Shown here piece after piece: positions 9,692 to 18,178 of a stretch of 64,000 nt of DNA. Positions within the stretch are counted from its first letter, which is position 1, and each line of letters starts with the position of its first letter. This DNA is from Richelia intracellularis HH01. GTDB taxonomy: Bacteria > Cyanobacteriota > Cyanobacteriia > Cyanobacteriales > Nostocaceae. The stretch spans positions 248,001 to 312,000 of the forward strand of contig NZ_CAIY01000027.1 in NCBI RefSeq assembly GCF_000350105.1. Direction: 5' to 3'. The notes beneath the pieces are model-generated. The model was not told the origin of the DNA. It saw only the letters and a list, made by a program, of their open reading frames with translations, and ran no database searches. The translations under genes were made by a program, and so were the position numbers.

Positions 9692-10060
9692 ATGTCGCAA
9701 GATTATAAAGTTCAGATTCACGACCATGCTAAAAGTATAAAGTATAGTTTAAAAGTCCCTGATGATTACTATATTCTTCACTCTGCAGAACAACAAGGTC
9801 ATGAGTTGCCATTCTCCTGTAGAAATGGTGCTTGTACTACTTGTGCTGTAAAAATATTGTATGGAGATATTTACCAACCAGAAGCCATGGGACTATCTCC
9901 AGAATTAAAGGATAAAGGTTATGCTCTATTGTGTGTTAGTTATGCTTGCTCTGATTTAGAAGTTGAAATTCAGGAGGAAGATAAGGTGTATGAGCTTCAG
10001 TTTGGGAAATTCTTTGCGAAGGGTAATGTGAAATTAGGCTTGACATTGGGTGAAGACTAG
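9692..10060 (+). CDS. C-terminally extended 2Fe-2S ferredoxin (FdC2-like)
   Basis: A 122-residue plant-type ferredoxin. The cluster ligands are Cys43, Cys48, Cys51 and Cys81 (C-x4-C-x2-C-x29-C) within FSCRNGACTTCAV and LLCVSYACSD. After the last ligand the chain runs about 40 residues instead of the roughly 15-20 of photosynthetic ferredoxin, ending ELQFGKFFAKGNVKLGLTLGED. This C-terminal extension and the missing acidic-pair pattern resemble the FdC2-like ferredoxins of cyanobacteria and plants, whose partners differ from those of PetF. It acts as a cytoplasmic electron carrier; the partner is unknown. The stop is followed 28 nt later by a strong hairpin, suggesting a monocistronic transcript. 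Confidence 0.85.
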   Translation: MSQDYKVQIHDHAKSIKYSLKVPDDYYILHSAEQQGHELPFSCRNGACTTCAVKILYGDIYQPEAMGLSPELKDKGYALLCVSYACSDLEVEIQEEDKVYELQFGKFFAKGNVKLGLTLGED

Positions 10061-10088
10061 ACTCTGTAAAAAAAGTCAGGAGATAAAT

Positions 10089-10120
10089 AATGGCTATTCT
10101 TACTATTAAGAATAGCCATT
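10089..10120 (+). terminator. Candidate terminator hairpin after the 2Fe-2S ferredoxin gene
   Basis: A perfect 14-bp inverted repeat (arms 10089-10102 and 10107-10120) with a 4-nt loop CTAT, starting 28 nt after the ferredoxin stop codon. No run of T follows, which is common for cyanobacterial terminators; the position is what supports the call. Confidence 0.6.
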
Positions 10121-10386
10121 GTTGCATTGCTATTCAATCAAGATAAAATCTTTAATCCATAAGAAATATGTTTTTCATCATGAAATTAATCGAATACAAT
10201 ATATTGGCTACACTCGACGCAAAAATGATGACTTAATGAGTTAAAAGTTTTCAAATATATACTAATTAGACCTAAACCATTATCCACAAGATTTATTTGA
10301 TGGTAGGTAGGAAGATTAACAAGTAAATAATTTCTCACTTAAGTTGATACTTATACCTTGATAGTGACCTTGGTTGTGGAATAGAT

Positions 10387-10935
10387 ATGTTTGACATTAG
10401 AATTTTCCAGTATCATATATTAGTTTCAAGTTGTATTATTTTCCTTCTAGTCGGAGGATGTGAGTTTGTTAAAAAGTCAGAAGAAACAATTAAAATACAG
10501 GTAAATGTAAGTCAAGTGGTTAGTGGGCAAACCTTGGAAGTAAGAGGTATAAATAATCAGTCTACCTTGATTTCTCAAGTTAAATTAATTGGTGTAGAAG
10601 CACCTAATCTGCGTCAACGCCCCTGGGGAATGAGGGCAAAAAAAAGACTACAAGAACTGATTGGTAAAGGAAAACCAATCATCCTAGAATTGGATATTCT
10701 TATCCAAGATAAAATTGGTAGAACTCTAGCTTATGTGTGGAAAGATGGGACACTATTAAATGAGCAGTTAGTTAAAGATGGTTATGTATTATATGTATCA
10801 AGTACACCAAATCAAAAATATACCCCCCGCTTGGAGCGTGCCCAACAATGGGCAAGACTTACGGGCGGGGGAATTTGGAACCCAGAAAAGCCTATGCGCT
10901 TAAGCCCTCATGAGTTCAGTCGTCAGTATTGGTGA
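10387..10935 (+). CDS. Staphylococcal-nuclease-fold lipoprotein, probably non-catalytic
   Basis: A 182-residue protein with a hydrophobic signal (about 9-22) ending in a lipobox with Cys25 (LVGGC), so probably a membrane-anchored lipoprotein. Residues 35-165 match the thermonuclease (SNase) domain: VVSGQTLEV, VKLIGVEAP, DKIGRTLAYVWKDG, LNEQLVKDGY and a C-terminal GIWN. Aligned by eye with staphylococcal nuclease, Asp19 and Asp21 become Ser46 and Gln48, Arg35 becomes Lys66, Asp40 becomes Glu71, Glu43 becomes Asn74, while Arg87 is kept (Arg112). Loss of the general base and calcium ligands suggests a binding rather than cleaving role. It lies upstream of an inositol-phosphatase family gene, 71 bp apart. 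The fold assignment is firm, the loss of activity inferred. Confidence 0.8.
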   Translation: MFDIRIFQYHILVSSCIIFLLVGGCEFVKKSEETIKIQVNVSQVVSGQTLEVRGINNQSTLISQVKLIGVEAPNLRQRPWGMRAKKRLQELIGKGKPIILELDILIQDKIGRTLAYVWKDGTLLNEQLVKDGYVLYVSSTPNQKYTPRLERAQQWARLTGGGIWNPEKPMRLSPHEFSRQYW

Positions 10936-11006
10936 GAAATAATATGGGGAAAAATAAATGAATGATTTAACAATTTCCTATTGGATTTATAATCAAAAAT
11001 TTAGTT

Positions 11007-11825
11007 ATGTCTAATCTAAAAATATTTCTCGATGTTGCTACGGAGGGAGCATTGGCTGCCGGAGCCCTTTTGCAAGACTATCTAGGCAAAGTAGAAGATA
11101 CAATTATGGAAAAAGAGCGACCAGGAGATTTAGTGACTGTAGCAGATAAAGAATCTGAAGCAGTTATATTGGATTGTCTGCACCGCCATTTTCCTGAACA
11201 TGCAATTCTTGCAGAAGAGTCTGGTAACTTAGGAAACTATCAAAATGAATACCTCTGGGCAATAGATCCTTTAGATGGAACTACCAATTATGCTCATCAA
11301 TATCCTTGTTTTGCCATTTCTATCGGTTTGTTGATCAATGGTGTTCCTAGGTTGGGTGTAATTTATGATCCTCTTCGTGGCGAATTATTTCAGGCTGCTA
11401 TGGGTTTAGGAGCTACCCTAAATCGTCACCCTATTTGTGTTTCTCAAACTAATAAATTGGGCAAATCCTTATTGGCGACTGGATTTGCTTATGATCGCCG
11501 GGAAACACTAAATAATAATTATGCAGAGTTCTGCCACCTTACCCACTTAACCCAAGGAGTAAGACGTAGTGGGGCTGCATCTATCGACTTAGCACATGTG
11601 GCTTGTGGACGTGTTGATGGTTATTGGGAAAGAGGTTTATCCCCCTGGGACATTGCTGCTGGAGTAATTCTAGTCCAAGAAGCTGGGGGAAAAGTTACTG
11701 CCTATGATGAGGGGCCACTAAAACTATATTCTGGAAAGATTATGGCTACAAATAGTATAATACACAAAAGTTTAAGCCAAGAGCTGTTACAGGTACCAGC
11801 ACTGAATACATGGGGCCAAAACTAA
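11007..11825 (+). CDS. Inositol monophosphatase family protein
   Basis: A 272-residue Mg2+-dependent phosphatase of the IMPase/SuhB family. Metal and substrate motifs are complete: Glu70-Glu71 in LAEESG, DPLDGTTN at 87-94 and WDIAAG with Asp215. The family dephosphorylates inositol 1-phosphate, and some members act on histidinol phosphate, fructose-1,6-bisphosphate or PAP. The position one gene before hisZ raises the possibility of histidinol-phosphatase activity, since cyanobacterial and plant HisN enzymes belong to this family, but the 254-bp gap to hisZ and lack of specificity residues that I can judge make that only a suggestion. Start ATG at 11007. Confidence 0.88.
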   Translation: MSNLKIFLDVATEGALAAGALLQDYLGKVEDTIMEKERPGDLVTVADKESEAVILDCLHRHFPEHAILAEESGNLGNYQNEYLWAIDPLDGTTNYAHQYPCFAISIGLLINGVPRLGVIYDPLRGELFQAAMGLGATLNRHPICVSQTNKLGKSLLATGFAYDRRETLNNNYAEFCHLTHLTQGVRRSGAASIDLAHVACGRVDGYWERGLSPWDIAAGVILVQEAGGKVTAYDEGPLKLYSGKIMATNSIIHKSLSQELLQVPALNTWGQN

Positions 11826-12079
11826 TTTTGAATTTATAGCCCCTTATAATAACAAACAAATTAGACTAGAAAATGCCTTTAAGACTTAATTTACTAGGCA
11901 ATTTTTCTGTGTTCTCATGTTAACGTTAAAATCGGCTCATGATGCTTCTGAAATATTGCAAAGATTTTGGGGAAATTTATGGCTAACAAATCTAAAACCA
12001 GTCTTGTTGGGTTTAGATCAGAAAAGAAGTCTGAGTGTGGTGATTTATTTTGTGGTTTGTTTGGTAGAAAGAAAAAATA

Positions 12080-13342
12080 ATGGTGTATCAACCCCCAGCA
12101 GGAGCCAGGGACTTGCTGCCCTTGGGTGTGGCTCAAAAACGCTGGATTGAAGATAAGTTACAGCAGGTGTTTCACCGTTGGGGATATCACAGAATTATTA
12201 CCTCAACCCTGGAGCGTATGGACACATTGATGGCCGGGGGAGCAATTCAAGACTCCACAGTCATTCAACTGCAAAATGCCAATGATGAAGAATTAGGGTT
12301 ACGTCCAGAATTAACAGCTTCCATTGCCCGCACAGTGGTAACTCGCATGGCTGGTAATTCCTATCCTCAGCGTCTTTACTACAATGATAGGGTTTTTCAA
12401 CGTCCGCCCAATATACAACATAATCAACCTCAAGAATTTTTTCAAGCTGGAGTGGAATTGCTCGGTGGTGGTGGATTAATCGCTGATGCTGAAGTCTTGA
12501 TGATTGTTGCTAATTGCTTACAAGGTTTAGCAATCAAGTCATGGCATTTAATTCTCGGAGATGCAGGAATTACTCGCTCACTATTAAAAATTTTCCCTCA
12601 ACAGGTACGTCCTCAAGTACGCCAAGCAATTGCTAACCTTGATCGAGTTGCTATTGAAAAATTGTCATTGAGTGAAGAGCTAAAGGCACATGCTAAAACC
12701 ATATTAGATTTACGTGGTAAGCCTCATGATACTCTCAAAAAAATCTATAAATTTGATTTAGGAAAACCCCAGAAAGAAGCAGTAAATAACCTAAAAACGT
12801 TAGTGGATTTAATTGAATCCCAAGTCGACTTATCTTTAATCCTTGATTTAAGCCTCATTCAAACGATTGATTATTATACTGGAATTGTATTTGAGGTCGT
12901 TAGCAACGCAGAAACAGGAGTAACTATTCTAGGTAGAGGAGGTCGATATGATCAACTATTAGGGCTATATGATCCTCAGGGAGAAAGTATACCTGGTATT
13001 GGTTTTGCCTTTTCAATAGAAGGTTTATACCAAATACTTTTACAAAATCAGCAATTGCCACAGGCAATTCCTACTACTAACTGGTTAGTAGTTCCAGAAA
13101 CCCCCGACGACTATGGTTTAGCCTTTGCCCATGCCCAAAAACTCAGGGATTCCCAACATTTAGTCAGAGTCGAAGTAGATTTGGTTAGCAAAACGGCCGC
13201 AGAAGTCAAACAATATGCTATTGACCGAGGCATTCTTCAAATTGCCTGGATTAAAGCAGGTTCTTTACCAGTAATTGAATTAGTCCACAACCAAGAGAAA
13301 TCGCAGAAGTTTAATTATTTGCTTAACAAACCCAGTAGATGA
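12080..13342 (+). CDS. hisZ: ATP phosphoribosyltransferase regulatory subunit
   Basis: A 420-residue class II aminoacyl-tRNA-synthetase-like protein. HisZ pairs with the short form of HisG to make the first enzyme of histidine synthesis and carries its feedback control. The N-terminus YQPPAGARDLLPLGVAQK, the motif 2-like LRPELTASIARTVVTRMA and FQAGVELLGG, and the motif 3-like IPGIGFAFSIEGL are HisZ/HisRS features; the length and divergent histidine-binding segments favour HisZ over HisS. It acts in the cytoplasm. hisG is not in this window. Start ATG at 12080 is preceded by the purine-rich AGAAAG. An overlapping frame at 11917-12150 is dismissed. Confidence 0.92.
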   Translation: MVYQPPAGARDLLPLGVAQKRWIEDKLQQVFHRWGYHRIITSTLERMDTLMAGGAIQDSTVIQLQNANDEELGLRPELTASIARTVVTRMAGNSYPQRLYYNDRVFQRPPNIQHNQPQEFFQAGVELLGGGGLIADAEVLMIVANCLQGLAIKSWHLILGDAGITRSLLKIFPQQVRPQVRQAIANLDRVAIEKLSLSEELKAHAKTILDLRGKPHDTLKKIYKFDLGKPQKEAVNNLKTLVDLIESQVDLSLILDLSLIQTIDYYTGIVFEVVSNAETGVTILGRGGRYDQLLGLYDPQGESIPGIGFAFSIEGLYQILLQNQQLPQAIPTTNWLVVPETPDDYGLAFAHAQKLRDSQHLVRVEVDLVSKTAAEVKQYAIDRGILQIAWIKAGSLPVIELVHNQEKSQKFNYLLNKPSR

Positions 13343-13523
13343 TAGTTTTATCTTTTGCACTTAATACTTGATTTAGGTTTTACCTTAATGAGTGATATCT
13401 ATCACTATTGTAGACATATAACAATAATGAAGACAAAAGACGGTCTTAAGTTCAAATTCGCTTAAATAAGCAAAACCAAAAGTACCAAATCCAAAGAAAG
13501 AAAAACATAAGAGAAGAAAATCC

Positions 13524-13748
13524 ATGACACATACAATTGTAACAGGAGTCTGTGAGGGTATTGCAGACTGTGCAGATGCTTGTCCAGTAGCTTGCATTCA
13601 CCCAGGCCCAGGTAAAAATGCCAAAGGTACTGATTGGTATTGGATTGACTTTGCCACTTGCATTGATTGTGGTATTTGTCTTCAAGTATGCCCTATTGAA
13701 AATGCTATTCTTCCAGAAGAAAGACCAGACTTACAGAAAACTCCATAA
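13524..13748 (+). CDS. Bacterial-type ferredoxin with two Fe-S cluster motifs
   Basis: A 74-residue ferredoxin. Cysteines are at 10, 16, 20, 24, 46, 49, 52 and 56. The second set, CIDCGICLQVCP (C-x2-C-x2-C-x3-CP), is a canonical 4Fe-4S motif. The first, C-x5-C-x3-CP with an additional Cys24, is spaced as in seven- or eight-iron ferredoxins, so two clusters are likely. A 20-residue insert (GPGKNAKGTDWYWID) between the halves is typical of the cyanobacterial version. It is a small cytoplasmic electron carrier of unknown partner. Purine-rich GAGAAG precedes the ATG. Both flanks are long spacers, so it is probably monocistronic. Confidence 0.88.
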   Translation: MTHTIVTGVCEGIADCADACPVACIHPGPGKNAKGTDWYWIDFATCIDCGICLQVCPIENAILPEERPDLQKTP

Positions 13749-14510
13749 AGAATAAATTTCTATAAGGAAAAGCTCATTATTTTTTAGCAAAATAGCAAGA
13801 CCATATTTAGTTTGAGACGAACAATAAATATCTTCTTTCAGGTAAGATTTACATACGTTTTGTAAACTTGATTTTAATAGTATGGCAACTGAATTATTAT
13901 TGCAAATTTTAGACTAATGCTATTATTTAAAACTTTGTTAACAAAAAGTCAGCAAAATGCTATTTATATAGCTTAGACTGAATTTTCGAACTTACCTACA
14001 GGTTATTTTAGCTTAAAACCTAGATACCAAAATATATATGATATTGAAACTGCTTAAGAATCACTGGAATATAACCAAATTTTCGAAAAAATCCCTACAC
14101 AGATAGCAATTTATCTATAGCATTGAGTATAAATCATTACCTTATATATTCCTATGATATTACCATAGAAATAGTTGTAACTATTTGAGTCAATATAATA
14201 GTTATTACCAACTATACAATAGCTAATGAGTTTATGTTTCAGCATTTCACTAGCAGTTTGTTGTCAACATATAGGTTTAAATTTGACTAATGTAAATGAA
14301 TATTCACTTAGAACATATTAGTTATACAATTTGATTATTCCAGAATACAATTGGTAGACTAAGCCTATGACTGCTAGTCTTATTAGTTATTTATCACTTT
14401 TACTTTCTCTCTATAGCCAACATTGCAAATTCAGCATTTTCATGTCCAAAAGCAATTATCGATGAAAAGACCATAGGCCTAATTATATAGGGAGGCTAAA
14501 TAATATGTTT
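13749..14510. other. Gene-free stretch between ferredoxin and purB
   Basis: About 760 bp between convergent genes. Only very short frames occur, and I see no strong hairpin at either gene end. Confidence 0.5.
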
Positions 14511-15806
14511 CTATATATCAAGGCGTTGATATACCTGATCTAAATGTTGGAGATGATATTGAGGATCAAAGCAAGTTGCAATTTCTTCAACAGATAACTT
14601 CCCATTAATACGGTCATCTTGACTAATTAAACTACGGAAATTTCCATCTGGCTTGTTCCAAGCTTTGTTTGCATTTTCTTGTACCAGTATATAGGCTTCT
14701 TCCCGACTCACTCCTTTTTTTAACAAAGCTAATAATACTCGTTGGCTAAATACCACACCCCCGTAACAATTCATATTCCGAGCCATATTCTCAGGATATA
14801 TGAGGAGATTTGTTACTAAATTAGTTGTCTCCTCCAACATAAAATAGGTCAAAATACAAGCGTCTGGTAGAATCACCCTTTCTACAGAACTGTGGGAAAT
14901 ATCTCTTTCATGCCATAATGCTACGTTTTCCAAAGCAGCCACTGCATAACCCCGAATAATTCTTGCTATTCCAGTTAAACGCTCTGAACAAATTGGATTG
15001 CGCTTGTGAGGCATAGCACTAGAGCCTTTTTGACCTTTAGAAAAGTATTCCTCTACTTCTAAAACATCTGTTTTTTGCAGGTTGCGAATTTCCACAGCAA
15101 AACGCTCAATTGATGAAGCAAGCAGTGCTAATAATTGTACGTAATTAGCATGACGATCGCGGGAAATTACCTGAGTCGAGGCACTATCTGGTTTTAATCC
15201 TAACTTCTTGCAAGCAAGCATCTCTACCCTAGGTTCTATATTTGCATAAGTACCAACAGCACCAGAGATTTTTCCGACAGCAATATTTTCCTGTAATTGG
15301 TTTAAACGTTCTTGATGGCGTAAAACCTCAGCTAGCCAACCAGCTAATTTAAAACCAAAAGAAATAGGTTCTGCATGAATACCATGGGAGCGGCCAATCA
15401 TTACTGTATATTTATATTCCCTGGCTTTATTACGTATTGCTACGATTAACCTACCCAGGCTTTGTAACAACAAATTCAAACTAGCTACTAATTGCAATGC
15501 CAAAGCTGTATCTAGCATGTCCGAACTAGTCATACCCATATGTATATAACGTCCTGCATCACCAACAAATTCATTAATATTTGTCAGGAAAGCAATTACA
15601 TCATGGTTGACTTCAGCCTCAATTTCTAATATCCGTCTAGGGTCAAAATTAGCCTTTGTCTTGATCTCTGCAACTGCCTCTTTTGGGATATAACCCAGTT
15701 CAGCCTGTGCCTCACATACAGCAATTTCTACTTTTAGCCAAGTTTGAAATTTATAATTATCATTCCAAAGATTGGACATTTCTGGCAAAGTATAACGCTC
15801 AATCAC
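14511..15806 (-). CDS. purB: Adenylosuccinate lyase
   Basis: A 431-residue enzyme of the fumarase/aspartase superfamily that splits SAICAR and adenylosuccinate, releasing fumarate, in purine and AMP synthesis. Visible landmarks: MTSSDMLDTALALQL near 92-106, the catalytic histidine in GRSHGIHAEP (His141), and the superfamily signature GQKGSSAMPHKRNP at 258-271 with the catalytic serine loop. The length is normal for the bacterial short form. It is cytoplasmic and homotetrameric. The gene is alone, with long spacers on both sides. Start ATG at 15806 begins MIERYTLPEM, the usual N-terminus. Confidence 0.96.
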   Translation of the reverse strand: MIERYTLPEMSNLWNDNYKFQTWLKVEIAVCEAQAELGYIPKEAVAEIKTKANFDPRRILEIEAEVNHDVIAFLTNINEFVGDAGRYIHMGMTSSDMLDTALALQLVASLNLLLQSLGRLIVAIRNKAREYKYTVMIGRSHGIHAEPISFGFKLAGWLAEVLRHQERLNQLQENIAVGKISGAVGTYANIEPRVEMLACKKLGLKPDSASTQVISRDRHANYVQLLALLASSIERFAVEIRNLQKTDVLEVEEYFSKGQKGSSAMPHKRNPICSERLTGIARIIRGYAVAALENVALWHERDISHSSVERVILPDACILTYFMLEETTNLVTNLLIYPENMARNMNCYGGVVFSQRVLLALLKKGVSREEAYILVQENANKAWNKPDGNFRSLISQDDRINGKLSVEEIATCFDPQYHLQHLDQVYQRLDI

Positions 15807-17026
15807 AATTCTCTATATTGTAAATACAACTGTCACATTGTACAGGAGAATGGAATAAAGGAGGCACGAGAAAAATGGAGTAAGATAAAGGGAAACAATC
15901 ATAAACTGATTAGTTCTGCAACATACATGATTAGAAACATCATGGATATATCATAATAACAGTTTCCACAATAGTATTTATGTAACTCTTCTACCTGTAG
16001 ATATTGTTGGTAATTTCCTTCGTTTCAACATCTGAACAAATCTTTTGATTTTTTCATTCTTAAACGTTACATCTTCACACAATAGAATCAGGGAATAATT
16101 GATGATATTAACAAATAATTGATTCTTCGATGATATCTTGAGCAAACTTCACAACGTATCTCAAAAAAAGTGTTTATTAGAAATACTCACAGCCTAGCCA
16201 CTTAAAGTCAACTAGCTAGCGTTACAAATGAATATATTGCAATAATAAACTCTTGTTATAGATGATATTAAGTAAATAACATACCATGATTATATGGGAA
16301 TGATATAAACTTTCTGAGTAACCTTGTGCAACCGAACTTTGCCCTATTCATGTCCAGGCAGTTAAATTAAAATGACGCATTTATTAAGTAATTCACAGGA
16401 AAATCAAAAATAGTATCATAGGAAATTTAAGAGATTTTAACTTTCAAGTAAAAATCTGAATTAAGCCTACTTGTACATTCTATTGTTCTCTAACGATTAG
16501 AGATAATGTCAAAATTATATTATGGACACCATGCTAGGTACTCCATTTTCGCTAAACCTTGCTGGGAAAATGGGATATTTGTTCATTAGTTGTGATATTA
16601 ACCTTAAAATTAACATATGGAAACTGCTCCCCTGTTCATAGCAGTAGCGTTTCGAAGAATACTGGATTGGTAGCGTTGACGACTGACAATTCAGGAACAA
16701 GGATCATAGTAAGTAAACTAGCTGTTATGATAGTCATCTAGCTTGTGCTTCATGTTTGCAGAAGTAAGATTGGCATACCAATCAAATATCCCCAGAATGA
16801 CAGTATGATTATTTCCAAACACCAAGTCTTAAAAACTTTACTCGGTTTTCAAAAAACCAATAAAGTCATTTAACTTGTTGAAACATACAGCTATAGAGGA
16901 AGCATTTCATATTTTTGGGTTTTGGAATCATAAATAAATATTTAAACTCCATAAACCAGACCAAGGACCAAATATTCAAGTATTGTGATAGCATTTGGAA
17001 ATTGCTACATAAATTTAAATATTCAT
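15807..17026. other. Long gene-free stretch between purB and rpsO
   Basis: About 1.2 kb that must contain the divergent promoters of purB and rpsO. Overlapping 60-residue frames on both strands at 16515-16741 lie in slightly GC-richer DNA; I recognise neither and do not call them. No tRNA or known RNA was seen. Confidence 0.45.
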
Positions 17027-17054
17027 GATGGAATTATGGTGATGGAATTATGGC
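17027..17054 (+). repeat. Tandem duplication covering the rpsO start codon
   Basis: The unit GATGGAATTATGG occurs twice in direct tandem, at 17027-17039 and 17041-17053, with a period of 14 bp. The second copy contains the rpsO ATG (17050); the first holds an ATG at 17036 that is out of frame and would stop after seven codons, just past the rpsO start. Confidence 0.9.
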
Positions 17055-17319
17055 TCTGACGCAACAGCAAAAACAAGAAATTATTTCCCAGTATCAAGTT
17101 CATGATACTGATACTGGCTCATCTGATGTACAAGTTGCAATGCTAACAGAGCGGATTCAACGCCTCAGTAGTCACTTGCAAGCTAATACAAAAGACTATT
17201 CTTCCCGTCGCGGTTTATTAAAACTTATTGGCCAGCGCAAACGCCTTTTGGGTTATATAAATCAACATAATCCTGAACACTATAAAGCCTTAATCCGACG
17301 TTTAGGTATTCGTGGGTAG
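17050..17319 (+). CDS. rpsO: 30S ribosomal protein S15
   Basis: An 89-residue primary 16S rRNA-binding protein of the small-subunit platform. The sequence is complete and typical: ALTQQQKQEIISQYQVHDTDTGSSDVQVA, the conserved HLQANTKDYSSRRGLLKLIGQRKRLLGYI and a C-terminal HYKALIRRLGIRG. It overlaps or abuts the downstream PAM68 gene, an order I associate with other cyanobacteria. The start ATG at 17050 lies in the second copy of a 14-bp tandem duplication, so an out-of-frame ATG with the same local context lies 14 bp upstream. In E. coli S15 represses its own translation; whether the duplicated start affects control here is unknown. Confidence 0.97.
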   Translation: MALTQQQKQEIISQYQVHDTDTGSSDVQVAMLTERIQRLSSHLQANTKDYSSRRGLLKLIGQRKRLLGYINQHNPEHYKALIRRLGIRG

Positions 17320-17329
17320 GTTTTATCCT

Positions 17330-17812
17330 GTGTCTATAGAAACAGAAAGAAATCAGCTTGCCTTTGCATCAAGCAAAAAGCGTGAAAATTCTAATGAGGC
17401 TAATACTAAAACGGCAAAGAATTTTCAGAGTAACCCTGCTAAGCGAACAGGATATTCTGAAAATGCCGGCTATATAAAAGAGCAACTAGCAATACCTAGG
17501 GCAGTTAGTCAAAGGATGATAAGAAGAGTTGCTGCATTTTGTGGTATACCAACCTTACTAAGCATTTCGACTCTTATTATTAGCTATTTGATATTGACTT
17601 ACACGAAGGTTGTATTGTCTCCTGTAATAGTATTGCTATTAAGCCTAGGTTTCTTTGGATTAGGATTTGTCGGTATTACCTATGGTGCAATATCTGCTTC
17701 CTGGGAAGAAAATAGAACTGGGGGAATTATAGGTTTGCAAGAGTTCAGTACCAATTGGGGACGAGTGACAGATATATGGCGTGAGAACAAGCAGAAAAAG
17801 CATAATCAATAG
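17330..17812 (+). CDS. PAM68 family photosystem II assembly protein
   Basis: A roughly 160-residue thylakoid membrane protein of the PAM68 (DUF3464) family, which in plants and Synechocystis (Sll0933) assists early photosystem II assembly. The N-terminal third is basic and polar, followed by AISASWEE-type family sequence after two hydrophobic helices (about FCGIPTLLSISTLIISYLIL and a second VIVLLLSLGFFGLGFVGITYG). The C-terminus is Trp- and Lys-rich. No ATG lies in a sensible place: GTG at 17330 gives SIETERNQLAF, which resembles family N-termini, while GTG at 17312 would overlap rpsO by 8 bp. I favour 17330, 10 bp after the rpsO stop, consistent with translational coupling. Confidence 0.85.
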   Translation: MSIETERNQLAFASSKKRENSNEANTKTAKNFQSNPAKRTGYSENAGYIKEQLAIPRAVSQRMIRRVAAFCGIPTLLSISTLIISYLILTYTKVVLSPVIVLLLSLGFFGLGFVGITYGAISASWEENRTGGIIGLQEFSTNWGRVTDIWRENKQKKHNQ

Positions 17813-18178
17813 TGTTTGTGTTTAATATTTAAATATGAACTTTCTCTGTTGGGTAAAAATATAATCAACGTTTGATCGTCCTTGGAAATAGTGTTTTCTC
17901 TGATTCTAGATAATAATTGTCCAGAGTCAGCTGTTAATATTAAATTTTATTCAAGTCAGACCCAACACTGCTAAGTATAATTACATACAAATGTTGCTTT
18001 TATCATACGGCCCGTGTGCCTAACGGGTCGATGTTAAAGACAAGATTTAGGTTTTTAGCCAAAGCCACTAGGAAAATAAATTTTTATGGAAATTTTTCAT
18101 ACCAGTAAGAATGGTGTACTTAATTATCATTAGCTAAGTTATTTGATAGGTAAATTGAACACAGTCAGGGAATTTGGC
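17813..18178. other. Spacer and leader upstream of DAHP synthase
   Basis: About 365 bp with one notable structure, a GC-rich hairpin at 18008-18030 (8-bp stem including one G-T pair, 7-nt loop). It could end the rpsO-PAM68 transcript or be part of the DAHP synthase leader. No Trp- or Phe-rich leader peptide was seen. Confidence 0.45.

Noticed and set aside
11917-12150. 77-residue frame before hisZ
   Set aside because: Overlaps the start of hisZ in another frame; the hisZ assignment is clear and this frame has no features.
16515-16741. Overlapping 60-residue frames on both strands in slightly GC-richer DNA
   Set aside because: Complementary frames over the same DNA, neither recognised; could be remnant sequence but not supported.
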